Under the pieces are notes generated by a model. That model saw nothing but the letters and a program-made list of their open reading frames with translations. It was not told the origin of the DNA and did not search any database. Source: an uncultured bacterium (GTDB lineage: Bacteria; Verrucomicrobiota; Lentisphaeria; Victivallales; UBA1829). From it: DNA of 64,000 nucleotides. The position numbers and the translations under genes were made by a program. Of this stretch, positions 1 through 7,315 are shown piece after piece. Positions within the stretch are counted from its first letter, which is position 1. Each line of letters starts with the position of its first letter. Location: contig CACYZF010000001.1 in NCBI GenBank assembly GCA_902778895.1, forward strand, positions 62,001 through 126,000, given 5' to 3'.

Positions 1-966
1 TCCGTGCTGCTCTCGACCGTGCTGATCACCGGCCTCGGCTGCGTGATTTCGTTCAGCGTGAACGACTGGTCGCATCTGCCTTCGCTGTACCGCCTGCTCA
101 CGGGGCTTTTCGGCAGCGTGAAAGGCAGCCTGTTCGACCTGATCGACTATGTGGCGAGTAACTGGATCCTGCTCCTGAACGGCCTTGCAGCGGCGTTCTA
201 CGCCGGCTGGGTCTGGGGCACCAACGGCGCGGCGCACGAACTCTACCGCACCGGAGCCGACACGAAGGGCCTTTCCAAGTTCCAGAAATTCAACCGCACG
301 CGCCTCCCGATCATCTCCTGGTCCGTGTTCATCCGCTTCATCTCGCCCGTGCTGATCTTCGTGACGTTCCTCTCCGCCGCCGGATTCTTCCAGAAGGCGA
401 AAGCCGAGCCCGCCGAACCCGAACAGCCCGCGCAGGAAGCCGTGCAGACGCCCGCGGCGCAGCCGTCCGAGAAAATCGAAGTCGAGGCTACGCCCGCCGT
501 CGAGCCCGCGCCGTTCCACCGCCTGAAGGGCGCGGCATGGCGTCCGGAACAGTGGTGGAATCCCTCCGACGGAGCGGGTTTCGCGTTCTCGGCCAGCATT
601 CGCTTCGCGGCGGTCCCGGAGGGCGTCGTACCCGTGCTCTCCGTGTGGGAGGAATTCGACCTCTCCACCTCGACGGATCATCCCGTGATCTTCACGGTCG
701 ACGGTGTGTCCTACGCCGTGGCGCGTCCCGCGGGTGACGAGGCATTCTTCCCCGCGAACCAGTGGGTGAAGCTCGGTATCTCGTGGGATCCCGCATCGAA
801 ACGCCTCCTGATCAGCCGCAACGGTAAGCCGTATGCGGCGAAGAAACTTGAATCCGCGCCCGAAACCGCCGCGTCCGAGACGGTGTTCGACATCTTCTGC
901 GACCGGTTGTATCCGCACGCGGTGGATTCCGAACAGGTGAAGCGGATTTCCAAACAGGGACTTTGA
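1..966 (+). CDS. Sodium:neurotransmitter-type symporter C-terminus fused to a LamG-like domain (5' truncated)
   Basis: The window opens inside this gene, so the N-terminus is missing. The first ~125 residues look like the last membrane helices of an NSS/SNF-family Na+-coupled amino acid symporter: a helix, a loop ending near DYVASNWILLLNG, another helix with AGWVWG, then a final helix near FISPVLIFVTF. These proteins import amino acids or tryptamine-like solutes in the inner membrane. Normal NSS proteins end soon after the last helix. Here a Pro/Glu/Ala-rich linker (about residues 128-172) leads into ~145 further residues with a concanavalin/LamG-like pattern (WVKLGISWD, then LISRNGKPY). The extra domain would sit on whichever side the last helix exits. 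The family call rests on the tail only; the fusion is seen directly in one uninterrupted frame. Confidence 0.72.
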   Translation, partial: SVLLSTVLITGLGCVISFSVNDWSHLPSLYRLLTGLFGSVKGSLFDLIDYVASNWILLLNGLAAAFYAGWVWGTNGAAHELYRTGADTKGLSKFQKFNRTRLPIISWSVFIRFISPVLIFVTFLSAAGFFQKAKAEPAEPEQPAQEAVQTPAAQPSEKIEVEATPAVEPAPFHRLKGAAWRPEQWWNPSDGAGFAFSASIRFAAVPEGVVPVLSVWEEFDLSTSTDHPVIFTVDGVSYAVARPAGDEAFFPANQWVKLGISWDPASKRLLISRNGKPYAAKKLESAPETAASETVFDIFCDRLYPHAVDSEQVKRISKQGL

Positions 967-1009
967 GGCGGCGCCTCAACTGCAGAAGTGTCCGGCTTCG
1001 CCCGGACAC
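963..1009 (-). repeat. Two-hairpin dispersed repeat, copy A
   Basis: Hairpin 2 (963-969 TTGAGGC with 973-979 GCCTCAA) overlaps the preceding stop codon. An 8-nt linker (980-987) follows, then hairpin 1 (988-995 GTGTCCGG with 1002-1009 CCGGACAC). Read on the minus strand, the order hairpin 1, 8-nt linker with CTGCAG, hairpin 2 matches copies at 33586-33632 and 18293-18337. There is no T-run, so a simple terminator is not the best reading. Confidence 0.6.
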
Positions 1010-1092
1010 GAAGGAAAGCTGCGTCCCAACTGTGTTTGTGCCGGCTGGTTCATGAAATCGCGCCGTTCTTCCGTTTTTTTCGGGTTCCGCGC

Positions 1093-1121
1093 TTGAAAAC
1101 GGGCGGAACCTGTGGTATAGT
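1093..1121 (+). promoter_or_regulatory. Sigma70-type promoter of the flavodoxin lipoprotein gene
   Basis: TTGAAA (1093-1098), a 17-nt spacer and TATAGT (1116-1121), with TGTGG directly before the -10. The start codon lies 40 bases downstream, behind AAGGAG at 1147-1152. Confidence 0.85.
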
Positions 1122-1160
1122 TTCGTACTACAACACAACAAATCTGAAGGAGTTGAACTT

Positions 1161-1775
1161 ATGAAACTGAAACATGCACTTATGCTCGCCGCGTCCGCCG
1201 TCCTGTCCGCCGTTGCATTCCTCGCCTGCAACTGCGATGGGAATTCCTGCTCCGACGATGCGTCCTCGAAGGACGCCGCGAAGGTGAAACCGCTGGTGGT
1301 GTACTGGACCTGGTCCGACACGCACAACACCAAGGTCGTCGCCGAAATGCTCCAGCAGAAGACCGGCGCGGACATCGCCCTGATCGAAATGGTCACGCCG
1401 TATCCGAACGACTTCGGCAGCGTCATGCAGCTCGGCCAGCGCGACCTCCAGCAGGCGAAAGCCCCGGCGATCAAGGAAATGAACCTCGACCTCTCCAAGT
1501 ACGATCCGATCTACGTTGGCACCCCGATCTGGTTCTCCACCTATGCGCCGCCGGTCCGCACGTTCCTCCAGTCCTATGACTTCAAGGGCAAGACCGTCGC
1601 GCTCTTCTGCACGCACGGACAGGGCAACCCGGCCACGTTCAAGTATCTCTCCGACGCGAAGACCGCCGTCCCCGCGATCAACTTCTTCCCCGAAGTCTTC
1701 GCGCACAAGGGCACGGAAGCCGCGAACGCCGGTCCCGCCCTCGATGCATGGATCCAGAAGGTCTCCGCGAAGTAA
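1161..1775 (+). CDS. Exported flavodoxin-like lipoprotein
   Basis: This encodes a 204-residue protein of flavodoxin type, expected to bind FMN and carry electrons. The N-terminus is a classical export signal (two lysines, then a hydrophobic stretch) ending FLAC, so Cys23 may be lipidated, although FLAC is a loose lipobox. The mature part begins LVVYWTWSDTHNT, the place of the flavodoxin phosphate loop, and later has VGTPIWFSTYAPPVRTFL, the pattern of the Flavodoxin_4 group. A strong ribosome site (AAGGAG, 8 nt away) fixes the ATG. Its own promoter and terminator make it a single-gene unit. An envelope-located flavodoxin is uncommon; its redox partner cannot be told from the sequence. Confidence 0.82.
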   Translation: MKLKHALMLAASAVLSAVAFLACNCDGNSCSDDASSKDAAKVKPLVVYWTWSDTHNTKVVAEMLQQKTGADIALIEMVTPYPNDFGSVMQLGQRDLQQAKAPAIKEMNLDLSKYDPIYVGTPIWFSTYAPPVRTFLQSYDFKGKTVALFCTHGQGNPATFKYLSDAKTAVPAINFFPEVFAHKGTEAANAGPALDAWIQKVSAK

Positions 1776-1807
1776 GCCGGATCTTTTCCGAACCTTGAAT
1801 CTCTGCA

Positions 1808-1845
1808 GGCGGACCGGAGCGTTTTTCCGGCCCGCCTCTTTTCTT
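1808..1845 (+). terminator. Intrinsic terminator after the flavodoxin lipoprotein gene
   Basis: Stem 1808-1818 with 1826-1836 (GGCGG and CCGGA arms with one mismatch), loop GCGTTTT, then TCTTTTCTT. Confidence 0.85.
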
Positions 1846-1878
1846 CCTTCAACCGTACCATCTGAAAGGAACCGCACC

Positions 1879-2496
1879 ATGCACGTGCTCCTGTTCAACG
1901 GCAGCCCGAACGCCGAAGGCTGCACCTTCACCGCGCTCAGCGAGATCGCTGACACGCTCAAGGCGGAAAACATCACGTCCGAAATCTTCCAGCTCGGGAA
2001 AAAGCCCGTGCGCGGCTGTGTGGCCTGCGGCGCATGCCAGGAACGCGGCGAATGCGCGTTTCAGGACGACGCTCTGCCCGCGCTGATCGAGGCCGCGAAG
2101 CGTGCCGACGGCATCGTGATCGGTTCGCCCGTGTACTATGCAGGGCCGAACGGCGCATTGTGCGCGCTGCTGGACCGGTTCTTCTTCTCCTCCGGGAATC
2201 TCCTGAAATTCAAACCGGGCGCGGCCATTGTCAGCTGCCGTCGCGGCGGCGCGAGCGCGGCGTTCGACCGCCTGAACAAGTATTTCACGATCAATCAGAT
2301 GCCGGTCGCGTCCTCGCAGTACTGGAACTCCGTGCACGGGTTCACGCCGGACGACGTCCGCAAGGACGCCGAGGGGCTCCAGACCATGCGCACACTGGCG
2401 CACAATCTGGCGCGGATGCTCCGTATGGAGTCCGTTACGCCGCAGCGCACGGACAAAGAGGAACACCTCTGGACGAGCTTCCACGACGGGAAATAA
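1879..2496 (+). CDS. NADPH-dependent FMN reductase-like flavodoxin fold protein
   Basis: The protein has 205 residues. It begins MHVLLFNGSPNAEGCTF, the phosphate-binding loop of the NAD(P)H:FMN reductase/iron-sulfur flavoprotein group. It continues with a short cysteine cluster, RGCVACGACQERGEC (about residues 41-55), and GSPVYYAGPNGALCALLDRFF, typical of this family's FMN site. The cysteines match multimeric flavin reductases that may carry an Fe-S centre. The ATG at 1879 follows GAAAGGA; longer upstream readings would run through the terminator of the previous gene. It is probably cytosolic, since no signal peptide is seen. Two flavodoxin-fold genes in a row, one exported and one cytosolic, suggest a shared redox role (inference). 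Confidence 0.85.
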   Translation: MHVLLFNGSPNAEGCTFTALSEIADTLKAENITSEIFQLGKKPVRGCVACGACQERGECAFQDDALPALIEAAKRADGIVIGSPVYYAGPNGALCALLDRFFFSSGNLLKFKPGAAIVSCRRGGASAAFDRLNKYFTINQMPVASSQYWNSVHGFTPDDVRKDAEGLQTMRTLAHNLARMLRMESVTPQRTDKEEHLWTSFHDGK

Positions 2497-2531
2497 GATA
2501 TCCCTGAACCCTCAACGGACAGCCCCCCGGC

Positions 2532-3272
2532 ATGAAAGCATTGGACAATCTGACATACGGCGCGGAATGCGCCCTCCGCGGGATGAAGGTATTCTTCACA
2601 CGCCCGCGACTCTGGCCGTATGCCCTGCCTCCGCTGCTGGTCGTGCTGGCGCTTTACGCCGGGATCCTCGCTGCGCTCATTTGTTGGGCCGCTCCATGGC
2701 TCCGGGAATGGCTCGCGGGGTTTTCCTTCCCCGGTTGGCTGTCGTGGCTTCAGACGGCTCTGGACTGGTGTCTGTCGGCTTTTATGTGGGGCGTCATCCC
2801 GCTGATCCTGCTGTATTTCATCGGGACCTTCTACGAGATGTTCGGCAATATGCTGTTCGACATCCTGGTCGACGCGTTCGAGAAGAAAGAATATCCGGAG
2901 CATCCCGGCGCGGACCAGTCCTACGCGAAAACCCTGCGCCTGACCGCGGGCTACATCCTGCTGACGATCGTATCCTACCTCGTTTATTTCCTGCTGTTCT
3001 GGGTTCCCGTCGTCGGTTTCCTGTTTCGCGGCGCGATCTGCGGCCGGTCGTATCTTCACGACAGCGCCGTCCGCCAGGGATTCCATGTGTCCGTTTTGAA
3101 AAAACAGGTCGCGAAGAACCGCATGTACATCTTGGGATTCGGCATTATCGCCCGTTTCGCGGAGGCAATACCGTTCCTGATCCCCGGGCTTGTGATCGGC
3201 GGTTCGATCCTGTACCACACAAGGATCCTGAATACGGCGGAACTTCGGACGGGGAAAAAGCGTTCCGCATAA
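2532..3272 (+). CDS. EI24/CysZ-like integral membrane protein
   Basis: This 246-residue protein has at least four strongly hydrophobic segments (about residues 30-55, 75-105, 135-165 and 195-225). The N-terminal pattern of a short amphipathic stretch, RPRLWPYALPPLLV and a long hydrophobic run, together with the late WVPVVGFLFRGAI, fits the EI24 (CysZ-like) family. E. coli CysZ helps sulfate uptake; most other members have no proven role. No cysteine biosynthesis gene lies nearby, so a sulfate role cannot be inferred. The ribosome site is poor (GGACAGCCCCCC). The gene ends just before a hairpin that mainly serves the opposing gene but may stop transcription in both directions. Confidence 0.75.
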   Translation: MKALDNLTYGAECALRGMKVFFTRPRLWPYALPPLLVVLALYAGILAALICWAAPWLREWLAGFSFPGWLSWLQTALDWCLSAFMWGVIPLILLYFIGTFYEMFGNMLFDILVDAFEKKEYPEHPGADQSYAKTLRLTAGYILLTIVSYLVYFLLFWVPVVGFLFRGAICGRSYLHDSAVRQGFHVSVLKKQVAKNRMYILGFGIIARFAEAIPFLIPGLVIGGSILYHTRILNTAELRTGKKRSA

Positions 3273-3301
3273 AAAAAGCCGGATGAAAGGATTCATCCGG
3301 C
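3271..3301 (-). terminator. Intrinsic terminator of the minus-strand rubredoxin-ribbon lipoprotein gene
   Basis: Perfect 10-bp stem (3278-3287 with 3292-3301) and a 4-nt loop. On the minus strand it is followed directly by a run of seven T (3271-3277). It lies between two converging genes. Confidence 0.93.
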
Positions 3302-3334
3302 GTGGAAAAACAGGGGAGGGGGAGCGAAGATGAT

Positions 3335-3991
3335 TTACTCGGAAACCGTAACGAACGTGCCTTCTCCGCGGGGCGGGAGTTCGCCATCTTTCAACTTGAG
3401 CTGTCTGTCCTTGTCGGAGTGGCAGACCGGGCAGTTTTCCTTCGGTTCCTCCATGGTGAGATGACCGCAGACCGGGCAGAGATAGAAATCAAGATTCGGA
3501 ATTTCATCGGCATCGGGATCGATCATGAGTTCGACCTCCATATCAGATGCGAGGACTTTGTTCGTGATCTCAAGTGCGATCAGGACTTCGCGCAGGGTCT
3601 TTTCCGGATCGGCCTTTGCCAGGATTTCCCGGTATTCGGCCACCGGAGCGAGGACGATCGTCCTGGGATTCATTTCAATGGGGAAGGAAACCGTGGAGAC
3701 CCGGTCCCATTTGTACTTTTTCAACAGGATATTGATGATCGTCTCGTGGCGGTCGACAAGGACCTGCTGGGAGTTCGCGAGGGCGAGGAGGATTTCCTTG
3801 TTCTGAGACTCCTGCGCGGCGGATCTGCAGCGTTCGACGCATGCCGCGAGTTCCGCCTGCGTCTTCTGCATGAGCCGGAGCGTATCCTGACTGACAGTGC
3901 GTTTGTTCTGCTTCTTTCCGCAGGAACAAAGGCAGAGGACCGCGCAACAGACGAGGATCAGGACTGTTGCGAAAGATATGATTCTTTTCAT
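3335..3991 (-). CDS. Lipoprotein with C-terminal rubredoxin-like zinc ribbon
   Basis: The protein has 218 residues. A signal sequence ends LCLCSC, a good lipobox with Cys27 as lipid site. The middle (about 30-160) is helical with no family I recognise. The tail holds YLCPVCGHLTMEEPKENCPVC (about residues 169-189), spaced like the rubredoxin-like end of rubrerythrins (CPVCG, then CPVC). The iron-binding ExxH motifs of a rubrerythrin four-helix core are not evident, so peroxidase activity is doubtful. A lipid-anchored rubredoxin-type ribbon could be an electron carrier or a structural zinc site. It is transcribed alone and ends at the strong terminator at 3271-3301. Confidence 0.72.
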   Translation of the reverse strand: MKRIISFATVLILVCCAVLCLCSCGKKQNKRTVSQDTLRLMQKTQAELAACVERCRSAAQESQNKEILLALANSQQVLVDRHETIINILLKKYKWDRVSTVSFPIEMNPRTIVLAPVAEYREILAKADPEKTLREVLIALEITNKVLASDMEVELMIDPDADEIPNLDFYLCPVCGHLTMEEPKENCPVCHSDKDRQLKLKDGELPPRGEGTFVTVSE

Positions 3992-4066
3992 GAAATGAAC
4001 TCCGTAAAAGATATGAAGGGAACGGGCGGAAAAGGAAATCGAGGTCTTTTATTCCCGCCTGTATTA

Positions 4067-4094
4067 AAGATACATCGTTTTCCCGAAAAATCAA
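4067..4094 (-). promoter_or_regulatory. Candidate promoter for the rubredoxin-ribbon lipoprotein
   Basis: On the minus strand, TTGATT (4094-4089), a 16-nt spacer and TATCTT (4072-4067). The fit is moderate; position and orientation are right for the gene that starts at 3991. Confidence 0.45.
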
Positions 4095-4167
4095 CTGAAA
4101 AACAAGTATTTTTTCAGACAATTCTCTTCATTTGTTGCAGACTGGAACGATTGTCCGTCCTTTCTGT

Positions 4168-4196
4168 TTGAAAATGTGCTTGCGGCATGCTATATT
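4168..4196 (+). promoter_or_regulatory. Promoter of the GH5 lipoprotein gene
   Basis: TTGAAA (4168-4173), 17-nt spacer, TATATT (4191-4196) with ATGC directly before it (extended -10). It lies 61 nt before the chosen ATG at 4257. Confidence 0.85.
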
Positions 4197-4256
4197 AGGC
4201 GCAACGCTGCTATCCGTCCGTTTCCCCGAAACATCATCTCCAGAAAGGCGGTTTCC

Positions 4257-5342
4257 ATGTCCTTCCCATCCATAAAAAAATGCATCTCTTTCCTGTTTGT
4301 CCTTTGTGCGTCCGCATGGCTTGTGTCCTGCGTTTCCTCCAATGGCGATGTGTCGGAAGGCATTGCGTTCGTGTCCGGCATGGGGTGCGGCTGGAACCTC
4401 GGCAACACGTTCGACGCCTGGCCGAATGCCGGCGGACGGCGCGGCGGTCTGGAAACGGAAACTTCCTGGGGCAATCCGCGCACCACGCGCAAGCTAATCA
4501 TGTACATCAAGGAACAGGGATTTGATACGATCCGTATCCCCGTGACCTGGGGACCGCACATGGGGGACGCGCCGGAATACACGATCGATCCTGCCTGGAT
4601 TTCGCGCGTGGAGGAGGTCGTGGACTGGGCGCTGGCGGAGAAGATGTACGTGATCGTCAACCTGCACCACGAAAAATCCTGGTTGGAAAAGGCGTCGAAG
4701 GACTACGAGGAGACCATGACGCAGTTCCGCGCCGCATGGCGGCAGATCGCCGCGCGTTTCCGCGAACGCACCGACCACCTGATCTTCGAGTCGATGAACG
4801 AGATCGATTTCGTGAATCTGCCGATCGGGGAAAATGGCGCGCTGGTGAACAGGATCAACGACGAATTCGTGAAGCTGATCCGTGCGTCCGGCGGAGGGAA
4901 CAGGAAACGCTGGCTGCTGCTGCCCGGGATCGGCGCCGACCTCGACAAGGCCTGCGACCATCTGGTCCTTCCTGACGATCCGCGCTGCATCGTGTCCGTG
5001 CATTACTATTTGCCACCTCAGTTCGCCATCGCCACGCCCGGCACGAGCTGGGGCTACCAGTACAACTGGGGAAGCGACGAGGACCACAGGACGATGGAAG
5101 CCAACTTCGCGAAGCTGAAGGAGCATTATCTGGACAAGGGCATCCCCGTCATCATCGGCGAGTACGGCTGCCTGCTTCGGAACAAGGACCGCGCGAGCCG
5201 CGTCGATTATTTCCGCTCCATCGTGCGTCTGTCGCGCGCAAACGGCATCTGCCCGGTCTTCTGGGACAACGGCGAGGAACTCGACCGCCGGGCGTATGTC
5301 TGGCGTCAGGTGGGCGTCCTGCCCGCCCTGACCGGGAATTGA
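4257..5342 (+). CDS. Glycoside hydrolase family 5 lipoprotein (endoglucanase-like)
   Basis: This encodes 361 residues. The signal peptide ends WLVSC, a good lipobox, placing the enzyme on the envelope. The start at 4257 follows AAAGGCGG and lies downstream of the promoter; the frame is open further upstream but that part would precede the transcript. GH5 hallmarks are GWNLGNTFD near the N-terminus, IRIPVTWG, VNLHHE, the acid/base Glu182 in FESMNEIDF, HYYLPP, and the nucleophile Glu302 in VIIGEYG. The fold is a retaining (beta/alpha)8 barrel, usually cutting beta-1,4-glucans or mannans. The GH5_4-like pattern is suggestive, but subfamily and substrate are unproven. No carbohydrate-binding module is attached. 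Confidence 0.93.
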   Translation: MSFPSIKKCISFLFVLCASAWLVSCVSSNGDVSEGIAFVSGMGCGWNLGNTFDAWPNAGGRRGGLETETSWGNPRTTRKLIMYIKEQGFDTIRIPVTWGPHMGDAPEYTIDPAWISRVEEVVDWALAEKMYVIVNLHHEKSWLEKASKDYEETMTQFRAAWRQIAARFRERTDHLIFESMNEIDFVNLPIGENGALVNRINDEFVKLIRASGGGNRKRWLLLPGIGADLDKACDHLVLPDDPRCIVSVHYYLPPQFAIATPGTSWGYQYNWGSDEDHRTMEANFAKLKEHYLDKGIPVIIGEYGCLLRNKDRASRVDYFRSIVRLSRANGICPVFWDNGEELDRRAYVWRQVGVLPALTGN

Positions 5343-5352
5343 GCACGTGAAT

Positions 5353-5847
5353 ATGAGAATCGTTTCTGCCGATTTCGAGCGTCATGCTCCGCATATCCTG
5401 ACGCTGCTGAACGACGCAATCCTGCATACGACCTGGGTGTACGACTGCGACCCGTACCCGGAACCGTACATGCGGGAGTATTTCGACGAGCATGCGGTGG
5501 GGAATTATCCCGTGCTGGCGGCGGAGTCCGACGACGGGGGTTTTCTGGGGTTTGCCTCCTGCGGCGCATACCGGCATCATCAGGGGTACCGGTACGCGGC
5601 GGAGTTGTCCCTTTATGTGGAACCGTCCGCGCGCCGGATGGGCGTCGGGACGGCTCTGCTGGCGCGTCTGGAGGACGAATGCCGTAAGATCGGCATCCAC
5701 ACGCTTATCGGCGTGATCGACTCGGAGAATCTGCCGAGCATCGGGCTTCACCGGAAATGCGGCTACGAGTATGCCGGGACCGTGCGTGAGGCAGGCCGGA
5801 AATTCGGTCACTGGCTCAGTATCGTGTACTATCAGAAAATCCTCTAA
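5353..5847 (+). CDS. GNAT N-acetyltransferase (phosphinothricin/MnaT-like)
   Basis: This encodes about 164 residues of the Gcn5-related acetyltransferase fold. The acetyl-CoA motif is ARRMGVGTALLARLEDECR (Q/RxxGxG/A type), preceded by LSLYVEPSARR and followed by GVIDSENLPSIGLHRKCGY. The latter block (DxxNxxSIxLHxxxGF) is characteristic of phosphinothricin/methionine sulfoximine acetyltransferase-like enzymes. The likely role is N-acetylation of an amino acid analogue or small amine. The start could also be GTG at 5347, two codons earlier; ATG is preferred from the usual family N-terminus. It follows the GH5 stop by 10 nt and may share its transcript. Confidence 0.88.
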   Translation: MRIVSADFERHAPHILTLLNDAILHTTWVYDCDPYPEPYMREYFDEHAVGNYPVLAAESDDGGFLGFASCGAYRHHQGYRYAAELSLYVEPSARRMGVGTALLARLEDECRKIGIHTLIGVIDSENLPSIGLHRKCGYEYAGTVREAGRKFGHWLSIVYYQKIL

Positions 5848-5864
5848 GCTGAACTAAGCCAAGT

Positions 5865-6527
5865 TCAATAACAATCCGCCATCCGGGCCGCCCTCACGAA
5901 CGCGCGGCAGAGCGGGGCGCTTTCCGTACGGTCCGCGGATGCCTTGACTCCGGTGTTCACATCCACGGCATAGGGGCGGACGCGTTCGATGGCGCGTGCG
6001 ACGTTTGCGGGCGTGAGACCGCCCGCGAGAATGACGGGGAGCGGGGATTCCTGCACGAACCGCGCGGCGCGGATCCAGTTCCCGGTGAGTCCGGTCCCGC
6101 CGACCTGTCCGGTTTTCGGATTGAGCGTGTCGATCAGGAAAGCGTCGATGAACGGTACGAATTCGGCGTATTTGTAAAAGGCGTCCTGCGGTTCGGGGTG
6201 AACTGCGCGCACGAGCTTGGCGCACGGGGGCAGGGCGTCGCGGATCGCGAAGACTTCCTCCGGCGTGGATTCCCCGTGGAGCTGGATGTTGTGGATCGCC
6301 GCGGCATCTGCGAGATCAAGGACCTCTTCAGGCTTGGATAAATGCGTGACCAGCCACGGCTGGACGAACGGAGGCAGAGCTTTCGCGAGACGCCGCGCGG
6401 TGCATGCGAGGATGAAATCCGGCGAGGGGTGGACCTGTCCGACCAGGAAGCCGACGGCGTCCGGCGAGGCGGAGAGCGCCGCCTTCAAATCCGGTTCGTT
6501 CCTGATGCCGCAGATCTTGATCCTCAT
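5865..6527 (-). CDS. trpF: Phosphoribosylanthranilate isomerase
   Basis: The 220-residue protein matches TrpF, which converts N-(5'-phosphoribosyl)anthranilate to CdRP in tryptophan synthesis. KICGI at the N-terminus supplies the catalytic cysteine (Cys6); IQLHG, the Asp in AFLIDT, LAGGLTPANV and VDVNTGVK mark the barrel strands and phosphate site. It lies 10 nt downstream of coaX and is probably co-transcribed with it. No other trp gene is in the window. The C-terminus differs a little from the usual GVKD region, but the family call is secure. Confidence 0.92.
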   Translation of the reverse strand: MRIKICGIRNEPDLKAALSASPDAVGFLVGQVHPSPDFILACTARRLAKALPPFVQPWLVTHLSKPEEVLDLADAAAIHNIQLHGESTPEEVFAIRDALPPCAKLVRAVHPEPQDAFYKYAEFVPFIDAFLIDTLNPKTGQVGGTGLTGNWIRAARFVQESPLPVILAGGLTPANVARAIERVRPYAVDVNTGVKASADRTESAPLCRAFVRAARMADCY

Positions 6528-6537
6528 AAGGGGTTTC

Positions 6538-7242
6538 TCAGCGGAAAGTCCGTTCGATCCCGCGCAGGGTGAAGTTGTCCCCGCCGTCCTTCATCCCGGC
6601 GAGTTCCGGCGCACGCAGGAAGAATGCGCGGTCGCCGCCGCAGGCGTAGACCGCGGGACGGCGTCCCAGGAGCTTTTCCAGACGTGCAAGGAATCCCGCC
6701 ACGGCGTCGATGGCCGCGGCGTCGGTGCCCATGCGGATGGCGTCGGCGGTGTTCGCGCCGGGGGAGGGAGGCAGTTTGTCCGCGAGTTCGACGAACGGGA
6801 GTTTCGAGGTGTACAGATTGAGCGCGCGGCGCGTGAGGGTGCGTCCGGGGAAGATCGCGCCGCCGAGGAAGCGCTTCTGCGCGTCGACGACCTCCGCTGT
6901 GATGCAGGTGCCGAAATCAAGCGAAACCGCCGGGAGAGTGGCTTTTTGGGTCAAGTAAACGGCATTCGCGATGCGGTCCTGTCCGAGCGTCGATGCGTCG
7001 ACAAGGGAGAAGTCCACGAATTTCGATGCGGCCTCCGTCGTCACCAGGTGGGCGTTGATGTCCCTCAAGACCGGGAACAGCCGTTCGACGACGCATGCGG
7101 CGCCGATAAATGACAATTCGTCCATATGGATCATTTCCGGCGAAAAATCGGCAGTAGAGACCGTATCCAAGAAATTGAGACGGTCGGGCGCGATGTAGAG
7201 TATCTGCGTGTGAGTGTTTCCGATGTTCAGAAAGCAGCGCAT
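6538..7242 (-). CDS. coaX: Type III pantothenate kinase, with an altered first motif
   Basis: The 234-residue protein has CoaX marks: LGQDRIANAVYL around the catalytic Asp, DFGTCITAEVVD, and GGAIFPGRTLTRRAL. The enzyme phosphorylates pantothenate in the first step of coenzyme A synthesis and belongs to the ASKHA fold. The opening phosphate loop reads FLNIGNTHTQ, whereas the family usually has Asp at the first position (DxGNT); here it is Asn6. That residue normally helps bind Mg/ATP, so activity may be changed. The gene begins just beyond the pilus operon terminator and leads into trpF. Confidence 0.87.
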   Translation of the reverse strand: MRCFLNIGNTHTQILYIAPDRLNFLDTVSTADFSPEMIHMDELSFIGAACVVERLFPVLRDINAHLVTTEAASKFVDFSLVDASTLGQDRIANAVYLTQKATLPAVSLDFGTCITAEVVDAQKRFLGGAIFPGRTLTRRALNLYTSKLPFVELADKLPPSPGANTADAIRMGTDAAAIDAVAGFLARLEKLLGRRPAVYACGGDRAFFLRAPELAGMKDGGDNFTLRGIERTFR

Positions 7243-7262
7243 TGTTTTGTGCGTACCTCCGG

Positions 7263-7301
7263 AAAAGAAAAAGGTCCCGCCTGGAAAACCTGGGCGGGAC
7301 C
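7263..7301 (-). terminator. Terminator of the pilus/secretion motor operon
   Basis: Stem GGTCCCGCC (7273-7281) with GGCGGGACC (7293-7301). On the minus strand it is followed by TTTTTCTTTT (7272-7263). It lies 15 nt past the pilC stop. Confidence 0.93.
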
Positions 7302-7315
7302 GTGAACGAGGCGGA

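Noticed and set aside
5850..5867. TGAACT/AGTTCA hairpin between the GNAT gene and trpF
   Set aside because: Six base pairs and no T-run; too weak to call a terminator.
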